Assembly: GCA_009823505.1 (NCBI GenBank)
Contig: VZQC01004541.1
Span: 378,909-442,908, forward strand
Length of the DNA stretch: 64,000 bases
Source of the DNA: Rhizomys pruinosus
Lineage: Eukaryota; Chordata; Mammalia; Rodentia; Spalacidae
Reading direction: 5' to 3'
Below, one piece after another: positions 12,011-21,166 of this stretch (within the stretch, counting starts at the first letter, position 1; each line of letters starts with the position of its first letter). Made by a program: the position numbers and the translations under genes. Under the pieces are notes generated by a model, which worked only from the letters and a program-made list of their open reading frames with translations, was not told the origin of the DNA and did not search any database.

Positions 12011-12510
12011 AAGACTGTTTGAACATGGCGAGCCCAGCCCAGAAGCGCCTCCAGTAGAGAGTCCCCCCGCACAAGTGGTGTGTGGACACGTCTGTTGTGC
12101 AGTACGCAACTCTTGTCAGCTGTGGTATAGGACCGGGCTAGTCAGTTCGTGGGAGGGCGCGCCACGACCGCATACGATACATCAAAAACTAAAAAAGCTT
12201 CTTGGTGGTGATGACGGTCGACGCGTCCCCCTTCACTTGTCAAGTTTGTATGGTCCTTATTTTCCCTGCTGTTTGACTTTTAGAAAGTCTTTTCCTTTAT
12301 ACCTATGTCTCTGTAGGTTGGCCTAACCGAAAACTTTCTTCCTATTCCACCTTCTGGCTTAGTATTCCTGATCACTGTGATAAAGGATATTATTTTAGAC
12401 ACCCTTAGAATGCCGTCCAGGACAACGAGTATCGGAACCCGAGGCAGCCTGCCGCGGACCGGCGTTGGGCCTTGAGGACCTACACCCCCACTGCGGAGCC
12501 CACATGCGTT
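12011..12510. other. Centre of the inverted repeat, no recognisable content
   Basis: These 500 bases join the two arms. I could not align the two halves convincingly to each other. Parts (12060-12240 and 12405-12500) are unusually CpG-rich for rodent DNA, including GGGCGCGCC and GCCGCGGACCGGCG. Short patches before 12511 may be very noisy L1 ORF2. No gene is visible. Low-quality base calls at the turn of a fold-back read would fit. Confidence 0.5.
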
Positions 12511-13325
12511 TCAAACTCAAAAGCTTTTGTACAGCTAAAGAACCAATCAAGGAAGTGAAAAAGGAAAAACCCCACAGAGGGGAGCGAAACCATTTCACCA
12601 CTGCACTCCACTCTGACAGAGATTAACATCCAGAATATATAAAGCCTACCTTAAAAAAACAAAGAAGAAAACAATGACCCACTCAAAAGATAGCTAGGAC
12701 TAAAGAGCTCACTAACGCCTGTGGTTCTATGAACAGAGGCTTCACAACGAAGAGGAAGTAACGACGATGGCCGAGATACATTTTAAGAAGTGTTCAAACA
12801 TCATTAATAATTAAGGGGCAAATGCAAATTAAAACCACACTACAAAAGGTATCATCTCACACCAATAAGGCTAGCCAAAAGACACAGAATGCTGGACAGA
12901 CAGGTCGTTGTGAGGGAAAGGGGAACACTCATCACTGCTGGTGGGAATGTCCTTTGGGACAGTAGTTGGTATTTAAACTGGTACAACCACAGTGGAAAGC
13001 CGCGTAGCAATTGTGAAGAACGTGCACGAGAGGAATGCATAGTAACAAAGCAGAACAACCCAGAAAGACTGCATCAGAAACGGACTGAAAAGGGTGAATT
13101 GGGGAAGGTGGGAGGGGTGAGAGAGGGACAAGGGTGTATAATCGATTAATGCATTATATGATTGATGTGAGTTCAACTAGCACCCAGTTTTGCCTAGACA
13201 CTGCCTACAGGAAACATGGTCAAAGGTGTTTTAGGACTAGGTAAAAGTAAATATGTGTATATTAAACACATTGGTTTACAGACTCTGATCAAAAAATGAT
13301 AATGCATCTGAGTTAAAAAAAAAAG
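12511..13325 (+). mobile_element. L1 ORF2 piece and nested L1 3' UTR end (right arm)
   Basis: 12511-13030 is L1 ORF2 text just before and through the Cys-rich region. From about 13040 to 13325 it switches to an L1 3' UTR that ends GATGCATCTGAGTT plus an A run, the same as 51700-52000. ORF2 resumes at 13598, so the 3' UTR piece and the B2 after it were inserted into this L1 copy. One-base indels are common. Confidence 0.75.
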
Positions 13326-13330
13326 GGGGG

Positions 13331-13590
13331 GGGGCTGGAGAGATGGCCTAGCGGTTAAGAGTGCCGACCGCTCTTACAGAAGACCCGGGTTCGATCCCCA
13401 GCACCCACATGGCGGCCGAGAACGTCTGAAACTCCAATTCCAGGAGAGCTCCAGTTCCAGGGGAGTCCGACACCCTCTTCTGACCTCCGCGGCATTGCAC
13501 GACACGGGTGCACAAACTTGCATGCAGGCAGTACATTCCTACACATATGGAAATAAATAAAATTAATAAAAAAAATTTTTTTTAATTTAA
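13331..13590 (+). mobile_element. B2 SINE (right arm)
   Basis: Complete B2 opening with GGGGCTGGAGAGATGGCC. It carries box A-like (TAGCGGTTAAGAG) and box B-like (GGGTTCGATCC) segments and an A/T-rich tail. Confidence 0.92.
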
Positions 13591-13597
13591 AAAAAAA

Positions 13598-14110
13598 AAC
13601 CTCAAAATGAGCCTACCACCTGACCCAGCCATACCACTCCTGGGTATATACCCACAAGACGCATCCTACCACAAAGATGCATGCACAGCTGTGTTTATTA
13701 CAGCTCTCTTCACAATAGCAAAGAGGTGGAACCAATCCAAATGCCCCTCAACTGATGACTGGGTAACAAAAATGTGGTACATCTACACAATGGAGTTCTA
13801 TGCAGCGGTAAAGAAAGATGACATCATGAGCTTTGCTGGTAAATGGATGGAACTTGAAGCAATTATGCTAAGTGAAGTAACACAGTCCCAGAAAAAAAAA
13901 AAGGCAAATGGTTTCCCTCACTTGTGGATGCTAACACCAAATCCCTAGTTGGCAGGCAAACTGAGCAACTTTATTATTATATTTCATTGTATCTGAAAGC
14001 AACCATGCTATTCCAATGTGAATCTCTTAATGGGCTCTAGAATTGTCCAACCACTTGTATTCACACATTATAATTACCTTATATGGATGGAAGATATGTA
14101 TTCATATTCT
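13598..14110 (+). mobile_element. L1 ORF2 end and 3' flank (right arm)
   Basis: Continues the ORF2 interrupted upstream. 13607-13948 is open for 113 codons and reads the L1 ORF2p C-terminal block (IPLLG, KMWYIYTMEFYAAVKKD). The 3' flank runs to an A run near 14112. It is cleaner than its mirror at 10590-11000. Confidence 0.85.
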
Positions 14111-14439
14111 AAAAAAAAAAAATGTAAAGTTACACATCTTTTTACCTGCATGCAACTTTGCTGTTAAAATGTGAATCTTTAAATGTGTTTAGGAATCAAT
14201 AGTTTATTTTCAGAATTTGTAATTTTGATTTATGCATATTTTGGGATAATATAAAATAAAATAAATTTAAATTTAAAAATTCCAAAGAAAATAACCTGAA
14301 TTGCATTAAATACTGCCTTAATAACTGTATAATAAAATGAATAACATTATACATTATTTTTTATGAACTTGAGCTTCAGAAGCTAAACAGTAGAAATAAA
14401 TCTTAAGATCTGAGTCATAACCTTCACTGCAGAAATATC
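14111..14439. other. A/T-rich spacer, no gene seen
   Basis: Low-complexity A/T-rich sequence without a recognised repeat or open frame of note. It is part of the right arm of the inverted repeat. Confidence 0.6.
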
Positions 14440-15235
14440 TGACAAATCATTGATTTCCAGAATATATAAACTACTCAAAAAAAAAAGAAGAAAGAAAACA
14501 AATGACCCACTCAATAGATGAGCAAATTGCTGAACAGAGACTTCACAAGTGAGGAATTAGAGATGGCTGAGAAACATCTTAAAAAATGTTCAATGTGGCT
14601 AATAATTAAGGAAATGCAAATTAAAACCACTTTAAGATATCATCTCACTTCCATAAGGCTGGTTAGGACAAGAAAACAAATGATACCAAGTGCTGGAGAG
14701 GTTGTGGGGAAGGAGGAACACTCATTCACTGCTGGTGGGAATGTAAACTTGTACAGCCACTATGGAAAGCAGTGTGGAGAACACTTGGAAGACTCAAAAC
14801 GAGCTTACCACCTGACCCAGTCATACCACTCCTGGGTATAGACCCACAAGACTCATCTTACTACAGAGATACATGCACAGCCATGTTTAATGCAGCTCTC
14901 TTCACAATAGCAAAGAGCTGGAACCAACCCAAGTGCCCCTCAACTGACAAGTGGATAGAGAAAAAGTGGTACACCTACACAATGGAGTTCTATGCAGTGG
15001 TAAAGAAAGATGACATCATGAACTTTGCAGGTAAATGGCTGGAGCTAGAAGATATCATGCTGAGTGAAGTAACACAGTCCCAGAAAAACAAAAGATGAAT
15101 GGTATCCCTCATCTGTGGATGCTAGTGCCAATTACCTAATTGTATGGCAAACTGAGCAATGTCAATGTGATCTGAAAACAACTGTGCTCTATATTGTGAA
15201 TCCCTTAAAATATAATAAAGAATAAAAATAAATAA
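14440..15235 (+). mobile_element. L1 ORF2 C-terminal end with tail (right arm)
   Basis: A 5'-truncated L1. ORF2 text is open at 14518-14841 and then at 14772-15098 in another frame, so one frameshift lies near 14800. The Cys-rich block is degraded: its first half reads VVGKEEH and loses the CX3C pair. The 3' end carries an A-rich tail at 15205-15250. Confidence 0.85.
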
Positions 15236-15344
15236 ATGAAATGAAAAAAATATCTGAGTCATGGCAAAACTGGCAGTTCTTGGAAATCTAGGAGATGCAC
15301 TAACAAACCCCAGACACAATGTACCCCACCTAGAGAAAAGCCTT

Positions 15345-15493
15345 TTTTTCTGTCTTTTTGAGACAGGGTCTCCCTTTTAGTCTCAGCTGGCCTGGAACTC
15401 GCTTTGTAGACCAGGCAGGCCTTGAACTCAGAGATCCACCTGCCTCTGCCTCCCAAGTGCTAGGATTAAAAGCATGCGCCACCACGCCCAGTG
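15345..15493 (-). mobile_element. B1 SINE
   Basis: Antisense B1, near complete, from TTTTTGAGACAGGGTCT to CCACCACGCCCAG on the plus strand. Confidence 0.9.
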
Positions 15494-15533
15494 AGAAAAG
15501 CCTTCTTTAAAAAGAAACAAAAAGAAACAAATG

Positions 15534-15680
15534 GCCGGGTGTGGTGGCACACGCCTTGGATCTTTGTGAGTTCAAGGCCAGCCTGGTCTACAGAGTGAGT
15601 TCCAGGACAGCTGGAGCTGCAGGGGGACCCTGTCTCGAAAAGACCAAAAAAATAAAAAATAAATAAATAAAAAATAAAAA
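15534..15680 (+). mobile_element. B1 SINE with internal deletion
   Basis: Sense B1 (GCCGGGTGTGGTGGCACACG) that lacks about 30 bp of the central region. It has an A/T-rich tail. The direct repeat AGAAACAAATG lies on both sides (15522-15532 and 15680-15690). Confidence 0.85.
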
Positions 15681-15690
15681 GAAACAAATG

Positions 15691-15936
15691 GGGGCTGGAG
15701 AGATAGCCTAGCAGTCAAGAGCACCGACGCTCTTGCAGAGGACCTGGCTTCGTTACCCAGCACCCACATGGTGGCTAAGAACCGTCTGTAGCTCCAATTC
15801 CAGGAGAACTCCAGTTCCAGGGGAATCCGAGACCCTCTTCTGATCTCCACGGCATTGCACGACACAGGTGCACAGACCTGCATGCAGACAGTACATTCAT
15901 ACACATACAAAAATAAATTTTTTAAAAAGTTAAAAA
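15691..15936 (+). mobile_element. B2 SINE
   Basis: Complete B2 opening with GGGGCTGGAGAGATAGCC. The target-site copy AGAAACAAAT lies at both ends, so it inserted directly behind the B1 at the same site. The inverted-repeat pairing stops inside this B2 at about 15757. Confidence 0.9.
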
Positions 15937-15939
15937 GAA

Positions 15940-16830
15940 ACAAATAAACACCTCCAAAAAAAACTAATTTTGAAGAATAACTAAGATTACTTAAATTGAA
16001 AGCCAGCTAGGAAACTAGCCCAAGGAATGATGGGAACTAATGGTGCTGGTGGGAGCTAAGAAACAAGTTTGTCTTGGGCTGAGTAACTGTACATTTTTTA
16101 AATGGTTTTGAATTAAAAAGTGAAATGCTTCCTTCTCAGAAACAAACTGAAAGATGACAGAGTCCTACCCAATCTGGAGACACAAGTAGATGCTGAGAGA
16201 TGAGCAGTCATTCCGGGTGTGGGTTTGGAAGTCAGTCCTTAGAGTGCATGGCACCGTGGCTCTGGCAACAGATACAGGGAATGATGCTCTGGAGAGGAGG
16301 CAAGTACATTCTGCCATTGGCCAGTGGATAGAGGAAGGTCCCAGCTGGAAGTGGGTCTTTAATTCTATGGTTTATCTTCCACTGCTCACACCTCTGTCTC
16401 ATAGATAGTTATTTCAATAACTAGGAGTCCTCTTTCAATGGGGTCTGTCAGGAGGAGGACTTGGGGAGCATATATCTTCTCATTCTATTCTTGAATGTCC
16501 TGGAGACTTTCTTCAGAACCTTCTCATAGTGAATTTCCAAGCATAAGAAGATGGAATATGGTGTTTAACAAGCCAAACAGCCTTCAAGATATGACTGGCC
16601 CCCAAGCTTCTCTGCTTCTGCATAAAGGTTATTTAGGGTTTGAACTGTTTCTTCAAACTGCTCCCTATCAATCCAGTTTTCCAGCTCCTCTGGGAACGTG
16701 GTCTGGAACTGGCAGCATGGGCTACTGCTGTAGTCTCATTGAACAAACACCTTCCTGGACACCAGTGCCTGCTGTGGCCTCATGGCAAGGAGAGGACCCA
16801 GTGTGGTTCTGTTGCAAAAGCCTAAATATG
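15940..16830. other. Unassigned sequence upstream of an L1 3' end
   Basis: About 0.9 kb in which I recognise no gene. Because it leads without a break into the L1 3' end at 16831-17096, it may be a long L1 3' UTR. It does not visibly match the 52000-53900 3' UTR. Confidence 0.4.
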
Positions 16831-17100
16831 CATATCCTAAAGCAATACAAATAGGAGGAAACCACAACAACAACAAAAACTGGGGCAAAGAACTGACTGA
16901 AACAGTAAAGTTCTCCCCCAAAATAATAATCTTCTGCATAGAAAAATTTTTAAAAGACTCAGAAAAAGATACAAGATATGTATGGCAGAATACATGAAGT
17001 CAGGTGGGGTGCAGGGCATGGAAAGGGAAATGAGACTAAATTGGACAGAGAAATGATATGTGAAATGCACAAAACGTCAATAAAAATTTAAAAAACATTT
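16831..17100 (+). mobile_element. L1 3' UTR end
   Basis: Shares the block CAAAGAACTGACTGAAA and the end CAATAAAAATT with 1640-1850 and 28905-29120. It ends in an A/T-rich tail that runs into a GGAA repeat. Confidence 0.8.
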
Positions 17101-17114
17101 TAAATTAAAAAAAT

Positions 17115-17171
17115 GTGAAAGAAGGAAGGAAGGAAGGAAGGAAGGAAGGAAGGAAGGAAGGAAGGAAGGAA
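17115..17171. repeat. (GGAA)n microsatellite
   Basis: About 13 tandem GAAG/GGAA units directly after an L1 tail and just before the 36-bp minisatellite. Confidence 0.95.
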
Positions 17172-17177
17172 AAGAAC

Positions 17178-17762
17178 ACATACACACGACCAGACCTGTG
17201 GTGCAGCTCCACACACTACACACGACCAGACCTGTGGTGCAGCTCCACACACTACACAGCACCAGACCTGTGGTACAGCTCCACACACTACACATGACCA
17301 GACCTGCGGGTGCAGCTCCACACACTACACAGCACCAGACCTGCGGTGCAGCTCCACACACTACACAGCACCAGACCTGTGGTGCAGCTCCACACACTAC
17401 ACATGACCAGACCTGTGGTGCAGCTCCACACACTACACACGACCAGACCTGCGGTGCAGCAACACACACTACACACGACCAGACCTGCGGTGCAGCAACA
17501 CACACTACACACGACCAGACCTGCGGTGCAGCTCCACACACTACACAGCACCAGACCTGCGGTGCAGCTCCACACACTACACAGCACCAGACCTGCGGTG
17601 CAGCTCCACACAATACACACGACCAGACCTGTGGTGCAGCTCCACACACTACACACGACCAGACCTGCGGTGCAGCTCCACACTACACAGCACCAGACCT
17701 GTGGTGCAGCTCCACACACTACGCACGACCAGACCTGCGGTGCAGCTCCATACACTGCACTG
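17178..17762. repeat. 36-bp minisatellite, about 16 copies
   Basis: Units of 36 bp built on CCAGACCTGYGGTGCAGCTC with an ACACACTACAC linker. Variant positions (CGACC/AGCACC/TGACC after the linker, TGTGG/TGCGG, CTCC/AACA) recur in patches, which suggests local unit duplication. One unit near 17660-17700 is shortened. Because 36 is a multiple of three, long open frames run through it on both strands; I regard them as by-products. Confidence 0.95.
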
Positions 17763-18350
17763 GAGAAGGGAAGGGTGCCATCCCCTCAACAGACAGGAAA
17801 AGGCATAAACCATATTCCATATCCACTAACTGGGAGAACGTTCTAGAAAGAAATCACTTTAAGATGATGCCTAGTAGCTGCCAAAAATTCAAGCTCTTTA
17901 CTCCGGGAATTTTCAGAATTCCCACCAAAGTCAGAAAAAGACAGAGGTGCAGACTCACCTACCATTGGCGTTTACTGAGCAGCCAGCCAGTAAGAGAGAG
18001 CCAAAGGGGCGTGTGCGTGTGTGTGTGTTTGTGTTCATATATGTGTGTGATTAAATATACATATGATTAACTAAATATTGCTGTTTTAAATAATTTAGTT
18101 ATCCACATGCACAATTCAAATAATTAGAATTACTGTACAAATTAATGAAAATCACAACCTTGGATGAGGCCATGGGAGGCAGAGAGCCCAGAGAAGAGGA
18201 GGTGGCACTGCAGCCCAGGGGACTCTGTAGGGGACAGGAATGTGACACGGGTGGACACACCTGGCTCTTCACAGACTGAAGCAGAAAAGTAGGCCCCAAC
18301 CTCCTCCACACAGTGTGCAGTGTACAACTTCAATAAAAAAGACTATAAAG
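17763..18350. other. Unassigned sequence, no gene seen
   Basis: Contains a short GT-rich stretch (18008-18050). No recognised repeat, RNA or coding motif. Confidence 0.5.
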
Positions 18351-18590
18351 GGGGGCTGGAGAGATGGCCTAGCGGTTAAGAGCGCCGACCGCTCTTGCAG
18401 AGGACCCGGGTTTGATCCCCAGCACCCACATGGCGGCCGAGAACCGTCTGAAACTCCAGTTCCAGGAGAACTCCAGCTCCAGGGGAATCCGAGACCCTCT
18501 TCTGACCTCCGCGGCATTGCACGACACGGGTGCACAAACTTGCATGCAGACAGTACATTCATACACATACAGAAATAAAAAAAAAAAAAA
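18351..18590 (+). mobile_element. B2 SINE
   Basis: Complete B2 with box A-like and box B-like segments and a 15-A tail. The flanks GACTATAAAGG and GGCTATAAAGG form a short target-site duplication. Confidence 0.93.
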
Positions 18591-18611
18591 AGGCTATAAA
18601 GGAATGTGTTC

Positions 18612-18830
18612 CAGGGACTGGAGAGATGCTCAGCAGGTAGGAGCCCTGGATGCTCTAGCAGAGGACCAGGGTTCAGTTCCCAGTACCCACATGGCAGCTA
18701 ACAACCATCTGTAACTCCAGTTCCACGGTCTCTGCTGCCATTTTCTGGCCTCCTCATGCATTGCAACCAGGGTGCATGTCACACACATACAGCAAAACAT
18801 CCATACACATAAAAATGAATAATCAGAAAA
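18612..18830 (+). mobile_element. B2 SINE, older copy
   Basis: Diverged B2 (GGGACTGGAGAGATGCTCAG) with an A-rich 3' end. Confidence 0.85.
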
Positions 18831-18848
18831 AATTAAGAATGTGTTTTG

Positions 18849-19067
18849 GGAGCTGGAGAGAGATGCTCAGCACTTAAGAGCACTGGCTGCTTACTCATTA
18901 GAGAATGCAGATTCAGTTCCCAGCACCCGCATGGCTGCTAACAACCATCCTTAACTTCAGTTCCATCAGATCCAGTGCCTCTTCTGGCCTCCCCCATGGG
19001 CATTGCATGCACAAGTGCACTTACATGCATGCAGGCAAAACACACATATAATAAAAATAAAGACTTT
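18849..19067 (+). mobile_element. B2 SINE, older copy
   Basis: Diverged B2 (GGAGCTGGAGAGAGATGCTC) that runs into the B1 that follows. Confidence 0.85.
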
Positions 19068-19250
19068 AGGCACACACCTTTAATCCTAGCACTCGGGAGG
19101 CAGAGGCAGGCGGATCTTTGTGAGTTCAAGGCCAGCCTGGTCTACAGAGTGAGTTCCAGGACAGCCTGAGGCTCCAGGGAGACCTTGTCTCAAAAAGACA
19201 AAAAAATAAATAAATAAATAATAAATAAATAAATAAATAAATAAAGTCTT
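19068..19250 (+). mobile_element. B1 SINE with AAAT tail
   Basis: B1 lacking its first bases, starting at CACACACCTTTAATCC. The tail is expanded to (AAAT)n at 19205-19245. Confidence 0.9.
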
Positions 19251-19894
19251 TAAAATTTTTTATTTTGGTTCATGGGATGAGGAAATTTTATTTGAACAAC
19301 AGACAGAAAATAAAAGATTATAAGATTAATAGCTATAATTAATTTTACCTGTATTTGAACATTTCTCTCATAGTCACACTGTTGGCTTTAAGAAATAAGC
19401 CATTTATGGGGAGAAATATTGTAATACACATAACATAAAGAGGACTTGCAGCCCAGGAGATGTAAAAGTCCTTAAGAAAATAAAAGGAAAACAACCCTAA
19501 AGCCTGGCCCCATGAATAAACAGGAAAACCACAGAGGAAGACAGCTCAATAGCTAAAACAAACATCATAAAATGAAGGGTTCAGTCTGTCTGTGAGGCTG
19601 AAAACGCAAATTAAACTGAAAGAAGATACAAAGCAAGAGAAACTCAGAGTGCCACCGTGGGAGAAAGAGGGAACTTGCAGACCTGGCAACCCATCGTGTG
19701 TCTGCTTGGGGGAGACGCGTGGCCAGACCCTGCCATGTCCACAGGAAGTATGCTGAGACTACAGCCAGGGAACCCTGCTCCCACACAGATATCCTGGAGC
19801 TTTAAGGGCAAGGCAGAGTCCCTGGGCCAACAGCAGCCAGGTCACGTGAGAAATACAGGCCCTGCCCCTCACCAACCCTGCTCCAGCAGAACCT
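19251..19894. other. Unassigned sequence, no gene seen
   Basis: No recognised repeat, RNA or coding motif. Confidence 0.5.
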
Positions 19895-19957
19895 TCAGTT
19901 TTAAATTTTATTTCATTATTTATGTATATGTTTGTTGGGGGTGGGGGAAGCAGGGCT

Positions 19958-20004
<47 letters not shown>

Positions 20005-20199
20005 TGTGTCTGTGTCTGTGTCTGTGTGTGTGTACTTGCATGCAGGAGCCTTTAGAAGCCAGAAGGAGTGTCAGATCCCCAGGAGCCAGAGTTACAAGCA
20101 GTTGTGAGCCACCCCATGTGGGTGCTGGGAACCCAACTCAGGTCCTCTGAAAGAGCAGGAAGTGCTTGCTCTTAACTGCTGAGCCATCTCTCCAGCCCC
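19895..20199 (-). mobile_element. B2 SINE with internal (GT)n
   Basis: Antisense B2 ending in GCCATCTCTCCAGCCC. Its tail region holds a GT run (19957-20001) followed by four GTCTGT units and more GT. The run probably grew from the SINE tail. Confidence 0.88.
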
Positions 20200-21110
20200 T
20201 GAACCTGTTTCTAACAGGATCTGCAGACATGTGGCAACTAAGACCCTAACCAAGAGATCCTACAGGTGAGTTCTATGAGACTGACAAGCCATGTTTACAA
20301 TGGAGACGCACAGAGCCATCAGATATCTACTGCAAAAGGAGCTAAGGTGACGTAACAAATCAGATACAAGGGACGGTCTAGACCCGCATCCAGTGGCTCT
20401 GGAGACCTGAAAAGAGCAGGTTATGTGGCCTGCCAGGAGTTAGATAGTAAGCTAGCACTCACACCGAGGTGATGCCCAGCACTGACCACACATGGACATC
20501 GCAAATGATCTTGAGCTGAGCACCAGAGGCCTCTGGAAGCAGAGATGGAAAGGAAATGGCTAAACATGTTTAACACTGAATGGAAAGAGTGAGGTGAATA
20601 TGTCAGGAATCTGTCTAGCCATGTATTCCTGTCTGGATTGTCTTTTGTTTTCAGTTAATAAATCTGCACACATTGTAATGGCAACTGCATAGGTTTCTTT
20701 TGTCACTAACACTACATCTGTGGCCTCAAAGCCTCCAGAAGTTCTGGAGGGGTCAAGGCCTTGAAAGCCCTTTCTAAGACATGTCATATCCCAGTACTAA
20801 GTACATGTTTCCTAAAGCCAAAATTAGAAGACCCTATGTGCAAAGGTATTTGTTAAGTGGATGAACTGAACACATAAAATATCCAAAAATATGGCTGTTT
20901 GGCTAAACTAGGGTGGTGGCAATTAACACTTGCCAAGTCAGCACTTGTGTGGAAGAATATACCTAACACCAGCCTCACCTGGGCACCTCCCCAGGGGCTC
21001 CCGTTCATCCTGGACACGGCAGCCCACCTGTTCCTCCTCCAAGTGGTCGGGAAAGCAGAAGGGATGTTAGCAGGCAGAGACTGGATGGAGGAGATCCCTG
21101 CCACACAAAC
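20200..21110. other. Unassigned sequence, no gene seen
   Basis: No recognised repeat, RNA or coding motif. No open frame resembles a known protein. Confidence 0.5.
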
Positions 21111-21131
21111 ATGTGTGCGCACGCGCGCACG

Positions 21132-21165
<34 letters not shown>

Positions 21166-21166
21166 A
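21110..21166. repeat. Alternating CG/CA dinucleotide tract
   Basis: About 55 bp of near-perfect purine-pyrimidine alternation (TGTGTGCGCACGCGCGCACG, then CA). The CG-rich part is of the type that favours Z-DNA. Confidence 0.9.

Larger units (their letters stand above)
8781..15757. repeat. Large inverted repeat, about 3.2-kb arms
   Basis: The left arm (8781-12010) is the reverse complement of the right arm (12511-15757) over their whole length, through B2, B1, L1, B2 and L1 segments and the unique A/T-rich spacer between L1 copies, in mirrored order. Pairs checked by eye: 8781-8830 with 15700-15757, 9057-9190 with 15345-15497, 10200-10660 with 13945-14460, 11275 with 13325, 11750-12010 with 12511-12790. 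The left arm and inner right arm are rich in one-base indels, while 13600-15757 looks clean. A sequencing fold-back is the likeliest origin. Confidence 0.9.

Noticed and set aside
8781..15757. A biological amplicon-type palindrome
   Set aside because: The arms differ in quality rather than age, the left arm starts at an N, and the outer right arm alone is clean. A technical origin is simpler, though not proved.
17077..18070. Repeat proteins of 155-290 codons on both strands
   Set aside because: Direct translation of the 36-bp minisatellite. Open on both strands, with no start context or domain.
18355..18440. tRNA gene in B2 heads
   Set aside because: Box A and B similarity comes from the tRNA ancestry of the SINE. 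No cloverleaf with anticodon arm is present.
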